A stretch of 64,000 nt of DNA from Mesorhizobium amorphae CCNWGS0123. GTDB taxonomy: Bacteria; Pseudomonadota; Alphaproteobacteria; Rhizobiales; Rhizobiaceae. Under the pieces are notes generated by a model that saw only the letters and a program-made list of their open reading frames with translations, searched no databases and was not told where the DNA came from. The stretch is from contig NZ_CP015318.1 of the NCBI RefSeq assembly GCF_001686985.1, positions 1,176,001-1,240,000 of the forward strand, written 5' to 3'. Positions 36,570 to 44,484 of this stretch are shown here, one piece after another. Numbering within the stretch: position 1 is the first letter of the stretch; each line of letters begins with the position of its first letter. The translations under genes were made by a program, and so were the position numbers.

Positions 36570-38912
36570 TCAGACCCTGGCCTTGGCTTTCAACCGCTCG
36601 ATCGCCATCAGCACCCTCTCCGGCGTCGCTGGGGCGTCGAGGCGTGGACAGACCTTGTGATCAGCGACGCTCGCCACCGCATCCGACAGCGCGTGCAGCA
36701 CCGACATGCCGAGCGGGAAGGGCGGCTCGCCTACCGCCTTGGAGCGATGCACCGTCGGCTCGCTCGCCTCCGGCCAGTCGGCCAGCGTCACGTTGAAGAT
36801 CTTCGGCCGGTCGGAAGCGAGCGGGATCTTGTAGGTCGACGGCGCATGCGTGCGCAGCCGGCCCTTGCCGTCCCACCAAAGTTCCTCGGTCGTCAGCCAG
36901 CCCATGCCCTGGATGAAGCCGCCCTCGATCTGCCCGAGATCGATGGCTCGGTTCAGCGAGCGGCCGGTCTCGTGCAATATGTCGGTGCGCTCGACCACAT
37001 ATTCGCCGGTCAGCGTGTCGACCGACACTTCCGAGCACGACGCGCCATAGGCGAAGTAGTAGAAGGGGCGGCCCTGGCCCTTGTCGCGGTTCCAGTGGAT
37101 CTTCGGCGTCTTGTAGAAACCCGCGGCCGAAAGCTGGATGCGCGCCATATAGGCCTGCTTGATCAGATCGGCGAAGGCGATTTCCTGGTTGCCGATGCGC
37201 ACCCGGTTGGGCAGGAAGACCACCTGGTCGCGCGGCACCTGGTATTTTTCCGCGGCGAAGTCCGTCAGCCGGTCCTTGATCTGCCTGGCACCGTTCTGCG
37301 CCGCCATGCCGTTGAGGTCGGAGCCGGAGGACGCCGCGGTGGCCGAAGTGTTCGGCACCTTGCCGGTCGTCGTCGCGGTGATCTTCACCTGGTCGAGGTC
37401 GATCTGGAACTCTTCGGCCACCACCTGCGCCACCTTGAGATAGAGGCCCTGCCCCATCTCGGTGCCGCCATGGTTCAGGTGCACCGAACCATCGGTGTAG
37501 ACATGTACCAGCGCGCCGGCCTGGTTGTAGTGGGTGGCGGTGAACGAGATGCCGAACTTGACCGGCGTCAGCGCCAGCCCGCGCTTGATGAAGCGGCTGT
37601 TGGCGTTGAACGCCTCGATGACGCGGCGGCGCCTCGTATAGTCCGAGCTCGCCTCCAGCTCGGCGACGATACGGTGGATGATGTTGTCCTCGACCGTCTG
37701 GTGATAGGGCGTGATGTTGCGATCCGAGGTGCCATAAAAATTCTGCTTGCGAATCTCGAGCGGATCCTTGCCGACGGCAAAGGCAACCTCGTCGATGACG
37801 CGCTCGGCGCCGACCATGCCTTGCGGACCACCGAAGCCGCGGAAGGCGGTGTTCGAGACGGTGTTGGTGTAAAGCGGCGCCGACTGCGCATGCACCGCCG
37901 GCCAGAAATAGGTGTTGTCGCAGTGGAACAGCGCGCGGTCGGTGACCGGGCCGGAAAGGTCCGACGAAAAACCGCAGCGCGCCGCGAACATGAAGTCGAC
38001 GCCCAAAATGTTGCCGTCGTCGTCGAAGCCGACTTCGTAATCGACAAGGAAATCATGGCGCTTGCCGGTGGCGATCATGTCGTCGTCGCGATCGGGACGG
38101 ATTTTTACCGCACGGTGATGCCGCTTGGCTGCGATGGCCGCGAGCGCTGCAAACTGATTGCCTTGCGTTTCCTTGCCGCCGAAACCGCCGCCCATGCGAC
38201 GGATTTCCACGGTGATGGCGTTGCTCGGCACACCGAGCGCATGGCTGACCATGTGCTGGACTTCGCTCGGATGCTGGGTCGAGGAATAGATGGTGACGTC
38301 ATCGTCCTCGCCGGGGATGGCCATTGCGATATGGCCTTCGAGATAGAAATGCTCCTGGCCGCCGACGCGCATCTGCCCCTTGAGCCGGCGCGGCGCGGCC
38401 TTGATCGCGGCGGCGGCATCGCCGCGCTTCAGCGTCAGCGGCGGCGTGACCAGTTTGTCTTTCCGTGGATCGAGATCGCCAATGTCGGTGACAAAGGGCA
38501 ATTCCTTGTATTCGACCTTGGCCAGCCTTGTGGCGCGGCGCGCCTGTTCGCGGGTCTCGGCGATGACGCAGAAGATCGGCTGGCCGTAGAACTCAACCCT
38601 GCCGTCGGCGAGCACCGGCTCGTCATGGCGGCCGGTCGGTGAAATGTCGTTTTCGCCCGGCACGTCCTTCGCCGTCAGCACGTCGACGACGCCAGGAGCG
38701 GTTCGCACCGCCGACAGGTCCATTTTGGCGATCGTGGCATGCGTGGCCGTGCAAAGCCCGAGGCAGCCATGCAGCGTGCCGGCCGGCTCCGGCATATCGT
38801 CGATATAGACCGCCGTGCCGCTGACATGCTTATGCGCGGAATCATGGCGCTGGTCGGTGGCAACGCCACCGGAAATCTTCTGTGCCTTGAGATTGGGGGT
38901 GTGCTTGGTCAT
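36570..38912 (-). CDS. xdhB: Xanthine dehydrogenase molybdopterin-binding subunit
   Basis: 780 residues. The N-terminal a/b hammerhead domain (HKHVSGTAVYIDDMPEPAG) precedes the cofactor domain with RMGGGFGGKETQ, NTAFRGFGGPQGM and, near the C-terminus, SKAVGEPPFPLGMS with the catalytic glutamate. It oxidises hypoxanthine and xanthine to urate. The start at 38912 shares one base with the xdhA stop (TGATG on the minus strand) and matches the family N-terminus MTKHTPNLKA; the frame is open further upstream inside xdhA. Confidence 0.95.
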   Translation of the reverse strand: MTKHTPNLKAQKISGGVATDQRHDSAHKHVSGTAVYIDDMPEPAGTLHGCLGLCTATHATIAKMDLSAVRTAPGVVDVLTAKDVPGENDISPTGRHDEPVLADGRVEFYGQPIFCVIAETREQARRATRLAKVEYKELPFVTDIGDLDPRKDKLVTPPLTLKRGDAAAAIKAAPRRLKGQMRVGGQEHFYLEGHIAMAIPGEDDDVTIYSSTQHPSEVQHMVSHALGVPSNAITVEIRRMGGGFGGKETQGNQFAALAAIAAKRHHRAVKIRPDRDDDMIATGKRHDFLVDYEVGFDDDGNILGVDFMFAARCGFSSDLSGPVTDRALFHCDNTYFWPAVHAQSAPLYTNTVSNTAFRGFGGPQGMVGAERVIDEVAFAVGKDPLEIRKQNFYGTSDRNITPYHQTVEDNIIHRIVAELEASSDYTRRRRVIEAFNANSRFIKRGLALTPVKFGISFTATHYNQAGALVHVYTDGSVHLNHGGTEMGQGLYLKVAQVVAEEFQIDLDQVKITATTTGKVPNTSATAASSGSDLNGMAAQNGARQIKDRLTDFAAEKYQVPRDQVVFLPNRVRIGNQEIAFADLIKQAYMARIQLSAAGFYKTPKIHWNRDKGQGRPFYYFAYGASCSEVSVDTLTGEYVVERTDILHETGRSLNRAIDLGQIEGGFIQGMGWLTTEELWWDGKGRLRTHAPSTYKIPLASDRPKIFNVTLADWPEASEPTVHRSKAVGEPPFPLGMSVLHALSDAVASVADHKVCPRLDAPATPERVLMAIERLKAKARV

Positions 38913-40393
38913 CACGCCGCCTCGTACCGTGAAACCTGGAACGGCGCCTTGGTTCCGGTGGTTTCGACAAAGAAGCGCAGCAACAGATTCCTCGCCGCCA
39001 TCGCCCGGTATTCGGCAGATGCCCGCATATCGGTCAGCGGCGTGAAGTCGTTGGCGTATTCGGCCATCGCAGCCTCGACCGCGGCTTCCGTCCACGGCTT
39101 GCCGAGCAGTGCCTTCTCGACACCAAATGCCCGCTTCGGCGTCGCCGCCATGCCGCCATAGGCGATCCGGATGTCGGCCACAGTGCCATCCTTGGCCAAT
39201 GTCAAATAGAACGCGCCGAGCGCTGCGGTGATGTCCTCGTCACGGCGCTTGGTGACCTTGTAGACGGCAAACTTCGTTGCCTTGGCCGGCCCCGGCACGT
39301 GCACGGCCTCGACGAACTCGCCCGGCTGCCGGTCCTGCTTGCCATAGGCGATGAAGAAAGTTTCCAGCGGGATCGTGCGGCGCTTTTTGCCACGGCGGAG
39401 CGTGAGGCGTGCGCCGAGCGCGATCAGCGGCGGCGGCGTGTCGCCGATCGGCGAGCCGTTGGCGATGTTTCCGCCGATCGTGCCCATGTTACGCACCTGC
39501 TCGCCGCCGATGCGGTCGAACAGCGGCCCGAGCGCCGGAATGCGTTTCGCCAATATCGAGAACGCGTCGCTATAGGTGACGCCGGCGCCGATCGAAATCA
39601 CGCCCTTGTCCTCGGAGATCGCGCAGAGACCGTCGAGATTGCCGATGAAAACCACCGGCGAGATGTCGCGCATGTGCTTGGTCACCCACAGGCCGACATC
39701 GGTCGAACCGGCAACGATGGTGGCACCGGGCTCCTTGTCGAGCACGCCGGCCAGGTCATCGGCATTGGCCGGCACGATCAGGCGCTGCTTGCCCGAACCG
39801 ATCTCGACGCGTGAACCGTCCTTCATCGCCGCGAGCTTCGCCGTGATCGCCTTGCGCTCCGCCGCCAGCGGATCCTTCGCCGCCTTGCCGTAGCTGGAGA
39901 TGGCACGCGCCGCGCGCATGATCGCCTCATAGCCGGTGCAGCGGCAGAGATTGCCCTGCAGTGCCTTTTCGATCGCCGCGTCGGACGGCTCCGGCGAGCG
40001 CATCCACAGCGCATAGAGAGACATGACGAAGCCCGGCGTGCAGAAGCCGCACTGCGAGCCGTGGAAATCGACCATTGCCTGCTGCACGGGGTGCAGTTTT
40101 TCGCCGTCGCCGCGCAGGTGTTCGATCGTCACCACATGGGTGCCGTCGAGCGAGCCAAGGAAACGGATGCAGGCGTTGACGCTCTCATAGACCAACCTGC
40201 CGGCGGACAGCCTGCCGACCAGCACCGTGCAGGCGCCGCAATCGCCTTCGGCGCAGCCTTCCTTGGTGCCGCGCAGCGAACGGTTGAGCCGCAGCCAATC
40301 GAGCAAGGTTTCTTCGGGCGCGACCGTGGTCAGTGCGATATCCTCGCCGTTGAGGATGAAGCGGATTTCGTTGCGTGTCTTGAGCTTGGCCAT
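38912..40393 (-). CDS. xdhA: Xanthine dehydrogenase small subunit (2Fe-2S and FAD)
   Basis: 493 residues. Two [2Fe-2S] centres: the plant-type ferredoxin domain CAEGDCGACTVLVG, and the helical domain with QCGFCTPGFVMS plus GNLCRCTGY. The FAD domain holds GATIVAGSTDVGLW and MGTIGGNIANGSPIGDTPP. Electrons from the molybdenum site in XdhB pass through these to NAD. It starts 3 bases after the uraH stop and is translationally coupled to xdhB. Confidence 0.95.
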   Translation of the reverse strand: MAKLKTRNEIRFILNGEDIALTTVAPEETLLDWLRLNRSLRGTKEGCAEGDCGACTVLVGRLSAGRLVYESVNACIRFLGSLDGTHVVTIEHLRGDGEKLHPVQQAMVDFHGSQCGFCTPGFVMSLYALWMRSPEPSDAAIEKALQGNLCRCTGYEAIMRAARAISSYGKAAKDPLAAERKAITAKLAAMKDGSRVEIGSGKQRLIVPANADDLAGVLDKEPGATIVAGSTDVGLWVTKHMRDISPVVFIGNLDGLCAISEDKGVISIGAGVTYSDAFSILAKRIPALGPLFDRIGGEQVRNMGTIGGNIANGSPIGDTPPPLIALGARLTLRRGKKRRTIPLETFFIAYGKQDRQPGEFVEAVHVPGPAKATKFAVYKVTKRRDEDITAALGAFYLTLAKDGTVADIRIAYGGMAATPKRAFGVEKALLGKPWTEAAVEAAMAEYANDFTPLTDMRASAEYRAMAARNLLLRFFVETTGTKAPFQVSRYEAA

Positions 40394-40396
40394 GTC

Positions 40397-40768
40397 TCAG
40401 CTCCCCCGATAGGTCGAATAGCCATAGGGCGAGATCAGCAGCGGCACATGATAGTGCACCGGCTCCGCCATGCCGAAGCGGATCGGCACGCTGTCGAGGA
40501 ACGCCGGCTCGGGCAGCTTGCCGTGCCGGCGCAGATAGTCGCCGGCCGCAAAGACCAGTTCGTATTCACCGGTGCGGAAGTCCGCCCCGGCAAGCAGCGG
40601 CGCATCGCAGCGGCCGTCATCATTGGTCACCACCGTCTTCAGATGCGTGCGGGCCTGGCGCTCTATGCGGTAAAGCTCGATCGACAGGCCATTGGCCGGC
40701 CTGCCGGTCGCGGTGTCGAGGACATGGGTCGTCAGACGCCCGCCATCGGCTTTCGACGTTTCTGCCAC
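40397..40768 (-). CDS. uraH: 5-hydroxyisourate hydrolase
   Basis: 123 residues of the transthyretin-like family. N-terminal [19 protein letters not shown] supplies the conserved His, and the C-terminal [18 protein letters not shown] is the family's hallmark ending. It hydrolyses 5-hydroxyisourate (from PuuD) to OHCU. A GTG start at 40768 was chosen: GGGAG lies 7 bases before it and it gives the usual family length. The frame extends to an ATG at 40876 without conserved sequence. First gene of the uraH-xdhABC run, divergent from puuE. Confidence 0.93.
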   Translation of the reverse strand: MAETSKADGGRLTTHVLDTATGRPANGLSIELYRIERQARTHLKTVVTNDDGRCDAPLLAGADFRTGEYELVFAAGDYLRRHGKLPEPAFLDSVPIRFGMAEPVHYHVPLLISPYGYSTYRGS

Positions 40769-40943
40769 TGGCCGTCTCCCATTCCGGTACAGTCGAACGT
40801 TTCTGGTGAATTGTGCGCCCATTAAAGGCGATGCATAAGTCCCGGTCGAGCGGAGCGCGACAAAAAGCTCTTTCAAAAATTTTCGGGGGAATGCGCAAGC
40901 ACTCCTTTCGATATCTTCATCTCAATATCCGGCAGGAGTGACA

Positions 40944-42368
40944 ATGCGTTACGAACGGGACATGCGCGGCTACGGGGCCAACCCGCCGGATCCGAAATGG
41001 CCGGGCGGCGCGCATGTCGCTGTGCAGTTCGTCGTCAACTACGAAGAAGGCGGCGAGAACTGCGTGCTGCATGGCGACAAGGCTTCGGAAGCCTTCCTGT
41101 CCGAGATCGTCGGTGCTGCTCCCTGGGTCGGCCAGCGTCACTGGAACATGGAATCGATCTACGAATATGGCGCCCGCGCCGGCTTCTGGCGGTTGCTGCG
41201 CCTGTTCACTGAGGCGCAGGTGCCGGTCACCTGCTACGGCGTCGCCACAGCGCTGGCGCGCTCGCCCGACCAGGTCGCGGCGATGCAGGAGGCCGGCTGG
41301 GAGATCGCCTCGCACGGGCTGAAATGGATCGACTACCGCGACCATGCCGCCGAAGACGAGCGCCGTGACCTCGAAGCGGCGACCAAGCTGCATTACGAGG
41401 TGACCGGCGCGCGCCCGACCGGCTGGTACACCGGCCGCACCTCGGTCAACACCGTGCGGCTGGTGGCCGAGGAGGGCGGCTTCGACTACGTCTCCGATAC
41501 CTATGACGACGAATTGCCCTACTGGTTCGAGCGCGACGGTGCCGAAAAGCCGCAGCTCGTCATCCCCTATACGCTCGACGCCAACGACATGCGCTTCGCC
41601 ACGCCGCAAGGCTTCAACTCCGGCGACCAGTTCTTTGCCTATCTGAAGGACAGTTTCGACACGCTCTATGCCGAGGGTGCGGACGGGCGGCCGCGCATGA
41701 TGAATATCGGCCTGCACTGCCGCCTCGTCGGTCGGCCGGGCCGGGTCGCGGCGCTGAAACGCTTCATCGACTACGTCAAATCGCACGACAAGGTATGGCT
41801 GGCGCGGCGCATCGACATCGCAAGGCACTGGCACGAAAACCATCCGTTCCGGCAGCCCTCGCTGCGCCCGTCGAAAATGGAATTCGAGGCTTTCGTGCAT
41901 GCCTTCGGCGGCGTCTTCGAACATTCGCCATGGATCGCCGAGCGCGCCTATGGGCTGGAGCTCGGCCCGGCGCATGACAGCGCCGGCGGTCTGCACAACG
42001 CGCTCTGCCGCGTCTTCCGCGCGGCAACAGAGGCCGAGCGGCTCTCCGTGCTCAACGCCCACCCCGACCTCGCCGGCAAGCTGGCAAAGGCCAAACGGTT
42101 GACGGCTGAGTCAACGAAGGAACAGGCCTCGGCCGGGCTCGACGCGCTGACCGATAAGGAGCGCGAGCTGTTCTCCAAGCTCAACGCTGCCTACGTCACC
42201 ACATTCGGCTTCCCCTTCATCATCGCCGTGAAGGGCAAGACCAAGGAAGAAATCCTGGCGGAATTCGAGGCGCGCATCGGCAACAGCCGCGGCGCCGAAT
42301 TCGACACCGCCTGCAAACAGGTCGAGCGCATTGCGCTGCTTCGGCTGAGAGACGTGCTGCCACTCTAA
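40944..42368 (+). CDS. puuE: PuuE-type allantoinase fused to OHCU decarboxylase (UraD)
   Basis: 474 residues in two enzymes. Residues 1 to ~300 are the cofactor-independent allantoinase of the polysaccharide deacetylase fold (VQFVVNYEEGGENCVLHGD, EIASHGLKWIDYRD, HCRLVGRPGRVAALKRF). Residues ~310-474 are the UraD domain (FVHAFGGVFEHSPWIAERAY, NAHPDLAGKLAKA, FGFPFIIAVKG). It therefore makes S-allantoin from OHCU and opens it to allantoate. The ATG at 40944 follows AGGAG by 5 bases; a GTG at 40938 is also in frame. First gene of the allantoin operon, divergent from uraH. Confidence 0.94.
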   Translation: MRYERDMRGYGANPPDPKWPGGAHVAVQFVVNYEEGGENCVLHGDKASEAFLSEIVGAAPWVGQRHWNMESIYEYGARAGFWRLLRLFTEAQVPVTCYGVATALARSPDQVAAMQEAGWEIASHGLKWIDYRDHAAEDERRDLEAATKLHYEVTGARPTGWYTGRTSVNTVRLVAEEGGFDYVSDTYDDELPYWFERDGAEKPQLVIPYTLDANDMRFATPQGFNSGDQFFAYLKDSFDTLYAEGADGRPRMMNIGLHCRLVGRPGRVAALKRFIDYVKSHDKVWLARRIDIARHWHENHPFRQPSLRPSKMEFEAFVHAFGGVFEHSPWIAERAYGLELGPAHDSAGGLHNALCRVFRAATEAERLSVLNAHPDLAGKLAKAKRLTAESTKEQASAGLDALTDKERELFSKLNAAYVTTFGFPFIIAVKGKTKEEILAEFEARIGNSRGAEFDTACKQVERIALLRLRDVLPL

Positions 42369-42382
42369 GTGTTTGTTTTTAC

Positions 42383-42426
42383 GCAATTCCGGGCGGAAAA
42401 CCGTTACACACTTTTCCTGGAATTGC
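42383..42426. repeat. Nested palindromic element between puuE and allE
   Basis: Outer arms GCAATTCC (42383-42390) and GGAATTGC (42419-42426) enclose inner arms GGAAAA and TTTTCC. The layout is the same as that of the element at 54028-54076 although the outer arms differ. Such nested palindromes occur in many copies in rhizobia as far as I recall. Within the operon it would form a stem-loop in the mRNA just before the allE ribosome binding site. Confidence 0.6.
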
Positions 42427-42444
42427 CTTAAGGGTCAGGACCAC

Positions 42445-43308
42445 ATGGATATGATCAAGACGCCCGAGCGAACCTACTACGCGCCGCATGGCGGCCATCC
42501 CGGCCAGAGCGAGCTGTTGACCGGCCGCGCCGTCTTCACCGAGGCCTATGCCGTCATCCCCAAGGGCGTGATGCAGGACATCGTCACCAGCGCCCTGCCA
42601 TTCTGGGACAAGACCAGGGCCTGGATCATCGCGCGGCCGCTGTCGGGCTTTGCCGAGACGTTTTCGCAATACATCGTCGAGGTCGAGCCGGGTGGCGGCA
42701 GCGACCGGCCGGAACCGGATGCTGCCGCCGAGGGCGTGCTGTTCGTGGTCGAGGGCGAGCTCAGCGTTTCGCTAGCCGGCAAGACACATGTGCTGAAGCC
42801 GGGCGGCTTTGCCTTTTTGCCGCCGGGGATCGGCTGGACGGTCCGCAACGAAAGCGGTGCGGCTGTCCGCTTCCACTGGGTGCGCAAGGCCTATGAAGCG
42901 GTCGAGGGCCTCGACGTGCCGGAAGCCTTCTTCACCAACGAGCAGCAGGTCGCGCCGAGCCCGATGCCCGGCACCGACGGCCGCTGGGCAACGACGCGCT
43001 TCGTCGATCCGGCCGACATGCGCCACGACATGCATGTCACCATCGTCACTCTGGAGCCGGGCGCGGTCATCCCCTTCGCCGAGACCCATGTCATGGAGCA
43101 CGGCCTCTATGTGCTCGAAGGCAAGGCGGTCTATCGCCTCAACCAGGACTGGGTCGAGGTCGAGGCCGGCGATTATATGTGGCTGCGCGCCTTCTGCCCG
43201 CAGGCCTGTTATGCCGGCGGTCCCGGCAAGTTCCGCTATTTGCTCTACAAGGACGTCAACCGGCACGCCAAGCTCGGCGGCGTGGGCGTCGGAGGCCGCG
43301 CGCGGTGA
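42445..43308 (+). CDS. allE: (S)-ureidoglycine aminohydrolase
   Basis: 287 residues of two tandem cupin domains. The first has VLFVVEGELSVSLAGKTHVL, the second VIPFAETHVMEHGLYVLEGK, where His and Glu residues bind manganese in the family. It releases ammonia from (S)-ureidoglycine to give (S)-ureidoglycolate. The start ATG at 42445 (MDMIKTPERTYYAPHGGH) matches the family N-terminus and follows AGGA. Its stop overlaps the GTG start of allA. Confidence 0.93.
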   Translation: MDMIKTPERTYYAPHGGHPGQSELLTGRAVFTEAYAVIPKGVMQDIVTSALPFWDKTRAWIIARPLSGFAETFSQYIVEVEPGGGSDRPEPDAAAEGVLFVVEGELSVSLAGKTHVLKPGGFAFLPPGIGWTVRNESGAAVRFHWVRKAYEAVEGLDVPEAFFTNEQQVAPSPMPGTDGRWATTRFVDPADMRHDMHVTIVTLEPGAVIPFAETHVMEHGLYVLEGKAVYRLNQDWVEVEAGDYMWLRAFCPQACYAGGPGKFRYLLYKDVNRHAKLGGVGVGGRAR

Positions 43309-43808
43309 CCCGCATCGTCGCTAAACCACTGACCCGCGAAGGCTTCGCCGAATTCGGCGACGTCATCGACATGGGTGGCGACAACCACTACCCGATCAAT
43401 GGCGGCAAGGCCGAGCGCTACCACGACCTCGCCACCGCCGAAGCGCAGGGGCCGAATGCCCGCGTGCTGATCTCCATGGTGCGCGGCACGCCCTACGAAT
43501 TGCCGTTGAAGCTGACCATGGTCGAGCGTCATCCGTTCGGCAGCCAGGCCTTCATCCCGCTGTCGCCGCGGCCGTTCCTGGTCGTCGTCTGCCATGACGG
43601 CAAGGATGGTCCCGGCGAACCGCACGCCTTCATCACCGCGCCCGGGCAAGGCATCAACTATCCGCGCAACCTCTGGCACGGCGTGCTGACGCCGATCGGC
43701 GAGGTCCAGGACTTTGTCATCGTCGATCGTGGCGGCGACGGCTCCAACCTCGAAGAGTGCCACTTCTCGCACCCCTACGAAATTCATCTTCCCGACGGAA
43801 AGCAATAA
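43305..43808 (+). CDS. allA: Ureidoglycolate lyase
   Basis: 167 residues of the AllA cupin family: FAEFGDVIDMGGDNHYPING at the N-terminus, VERHPFGSQAFIPLSPRPF in the middle and GINYPRNLWHGVLTPIG at the metal site. It splits ureidoglycolate into glyoxylate and urea, the last step of the pathway. The GTG start at 43305 overlaps the allE stop (GTGA) and gives the family length; reading further upstream would run inside allE. The stop shares one base with the next ATG (TAATG). Confidence 0.93.
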   Translation: MTRIVAKPLTREGFAEFGDVIDMGGDNHYPINGGKAERYHDLATAEAQGPNARVLISMVRGTPYELPLKLTMVERHPFGSQAFIPLSPRPFLVVVCHDGKDGPGEPHAFITAPGQGINYPRNLWHGVLTPIGEVQDFVIVDRGGDGSNLEECHFSHPYEIHLPDGKQ

Positions 43809-44401
43809 TGACCGACATTTCGCTGATCGACCGCCTGCTCGACGTCATCGAGCACGACATCGTGCCGAAGACGGCCGATGGCGTGGCCCATGGCAACAAG
43901 CTGTTCGGCGCCGCGATCCTGCGCAAGGACGACCGCTCGCTGGTGCTGGCCGAAACCAACAATGAGATCGAAAACCCGCTCTGGCATGGCGAGGTGCACT
44001 GCCTGAAGCGCTTCTACGAAATGCCCAGGGCCGAGCGCGTCGACACGAACGATGCCATCTTCCTCGCCACGCACGAGCCCTGCTCGCTCTGCCTGTCGGC
44101 GATCACCTGGACCGGCTTCGATAATTTCTACTACCTGTTCAGCCACGAGGATTCGCGCGACAGCTTCGCCATCCCGCACGATTTGAAGATACTAAAGGAG
44201 GTTTTCACCCTCGATCCCGGCGGCTACAATGCCGAGAACGCTTATTGGAAGAGCTTCTCGATCCGCAGGCTGGTGCGGTCGCTGCCCGAGGCCGAGCGGT
44301 CGCGCCTGGAAGGACGGATCGGCAGGATTTCCGCCCGCTACGACGACTTGTCCGGCGCCTATCAGGCGAGAAAGGCCGAAAACGACATTCCGCTGAACTG
44401 A
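43808..44401 (+). CDS. Nucleoside/cytidine deaminase family protein in the allantoin operon
   Basis: 197 residues. The zinc site of the CDA fold is complete: HGEVHC (His and catalytic Glu) and PCSLC (two Cys) about 40 residues later. The C-terminal ~60 residues are helical and absent from minimal cytidine deaminases. It should deaminate a purine or pyrimidine base, nucleoside or a pathway relative. It is coupled to allA by a one-base overlap, so a role in purine or ureide breakdown is likely, but guanine deamination is already covered by GuaD. Confidence 0.88.
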   Translation: MTDISLIDRLLDVIEHDIVPKTADGVAHGNKLFGAAILRKDDRSLVLAETNNEIENPLWHGEVHCLKRFYEMPRAERVDTNDAIFLATHEPCSLCLSAITWTGFDNFYYLFSHEDSRDSFAIPHDLKILKEVFTLDPGGYNAENAYWKSFSIRRLVRSLPEAERSRLEGRIGRISARYDDLSGAYQARKAENDIPLN

Positions 44402-44484
44402 CGCGGATTGACCAGCCGAATTCGTTGGCTGGCCCACGACGCGACCCAGCGGGCTCCATCATCTGGCGTTCCTGGAGTCCTCGC

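Noticed and set aside
36429..38642. A 737-codon open frame on the plus strand opposite xdhB.
   Set aside because: It is antisense to a clearly conserved enzyme gene, and its translation is a composition-driven shadow rich in Arg, Ala, Asp and His with no known domain.
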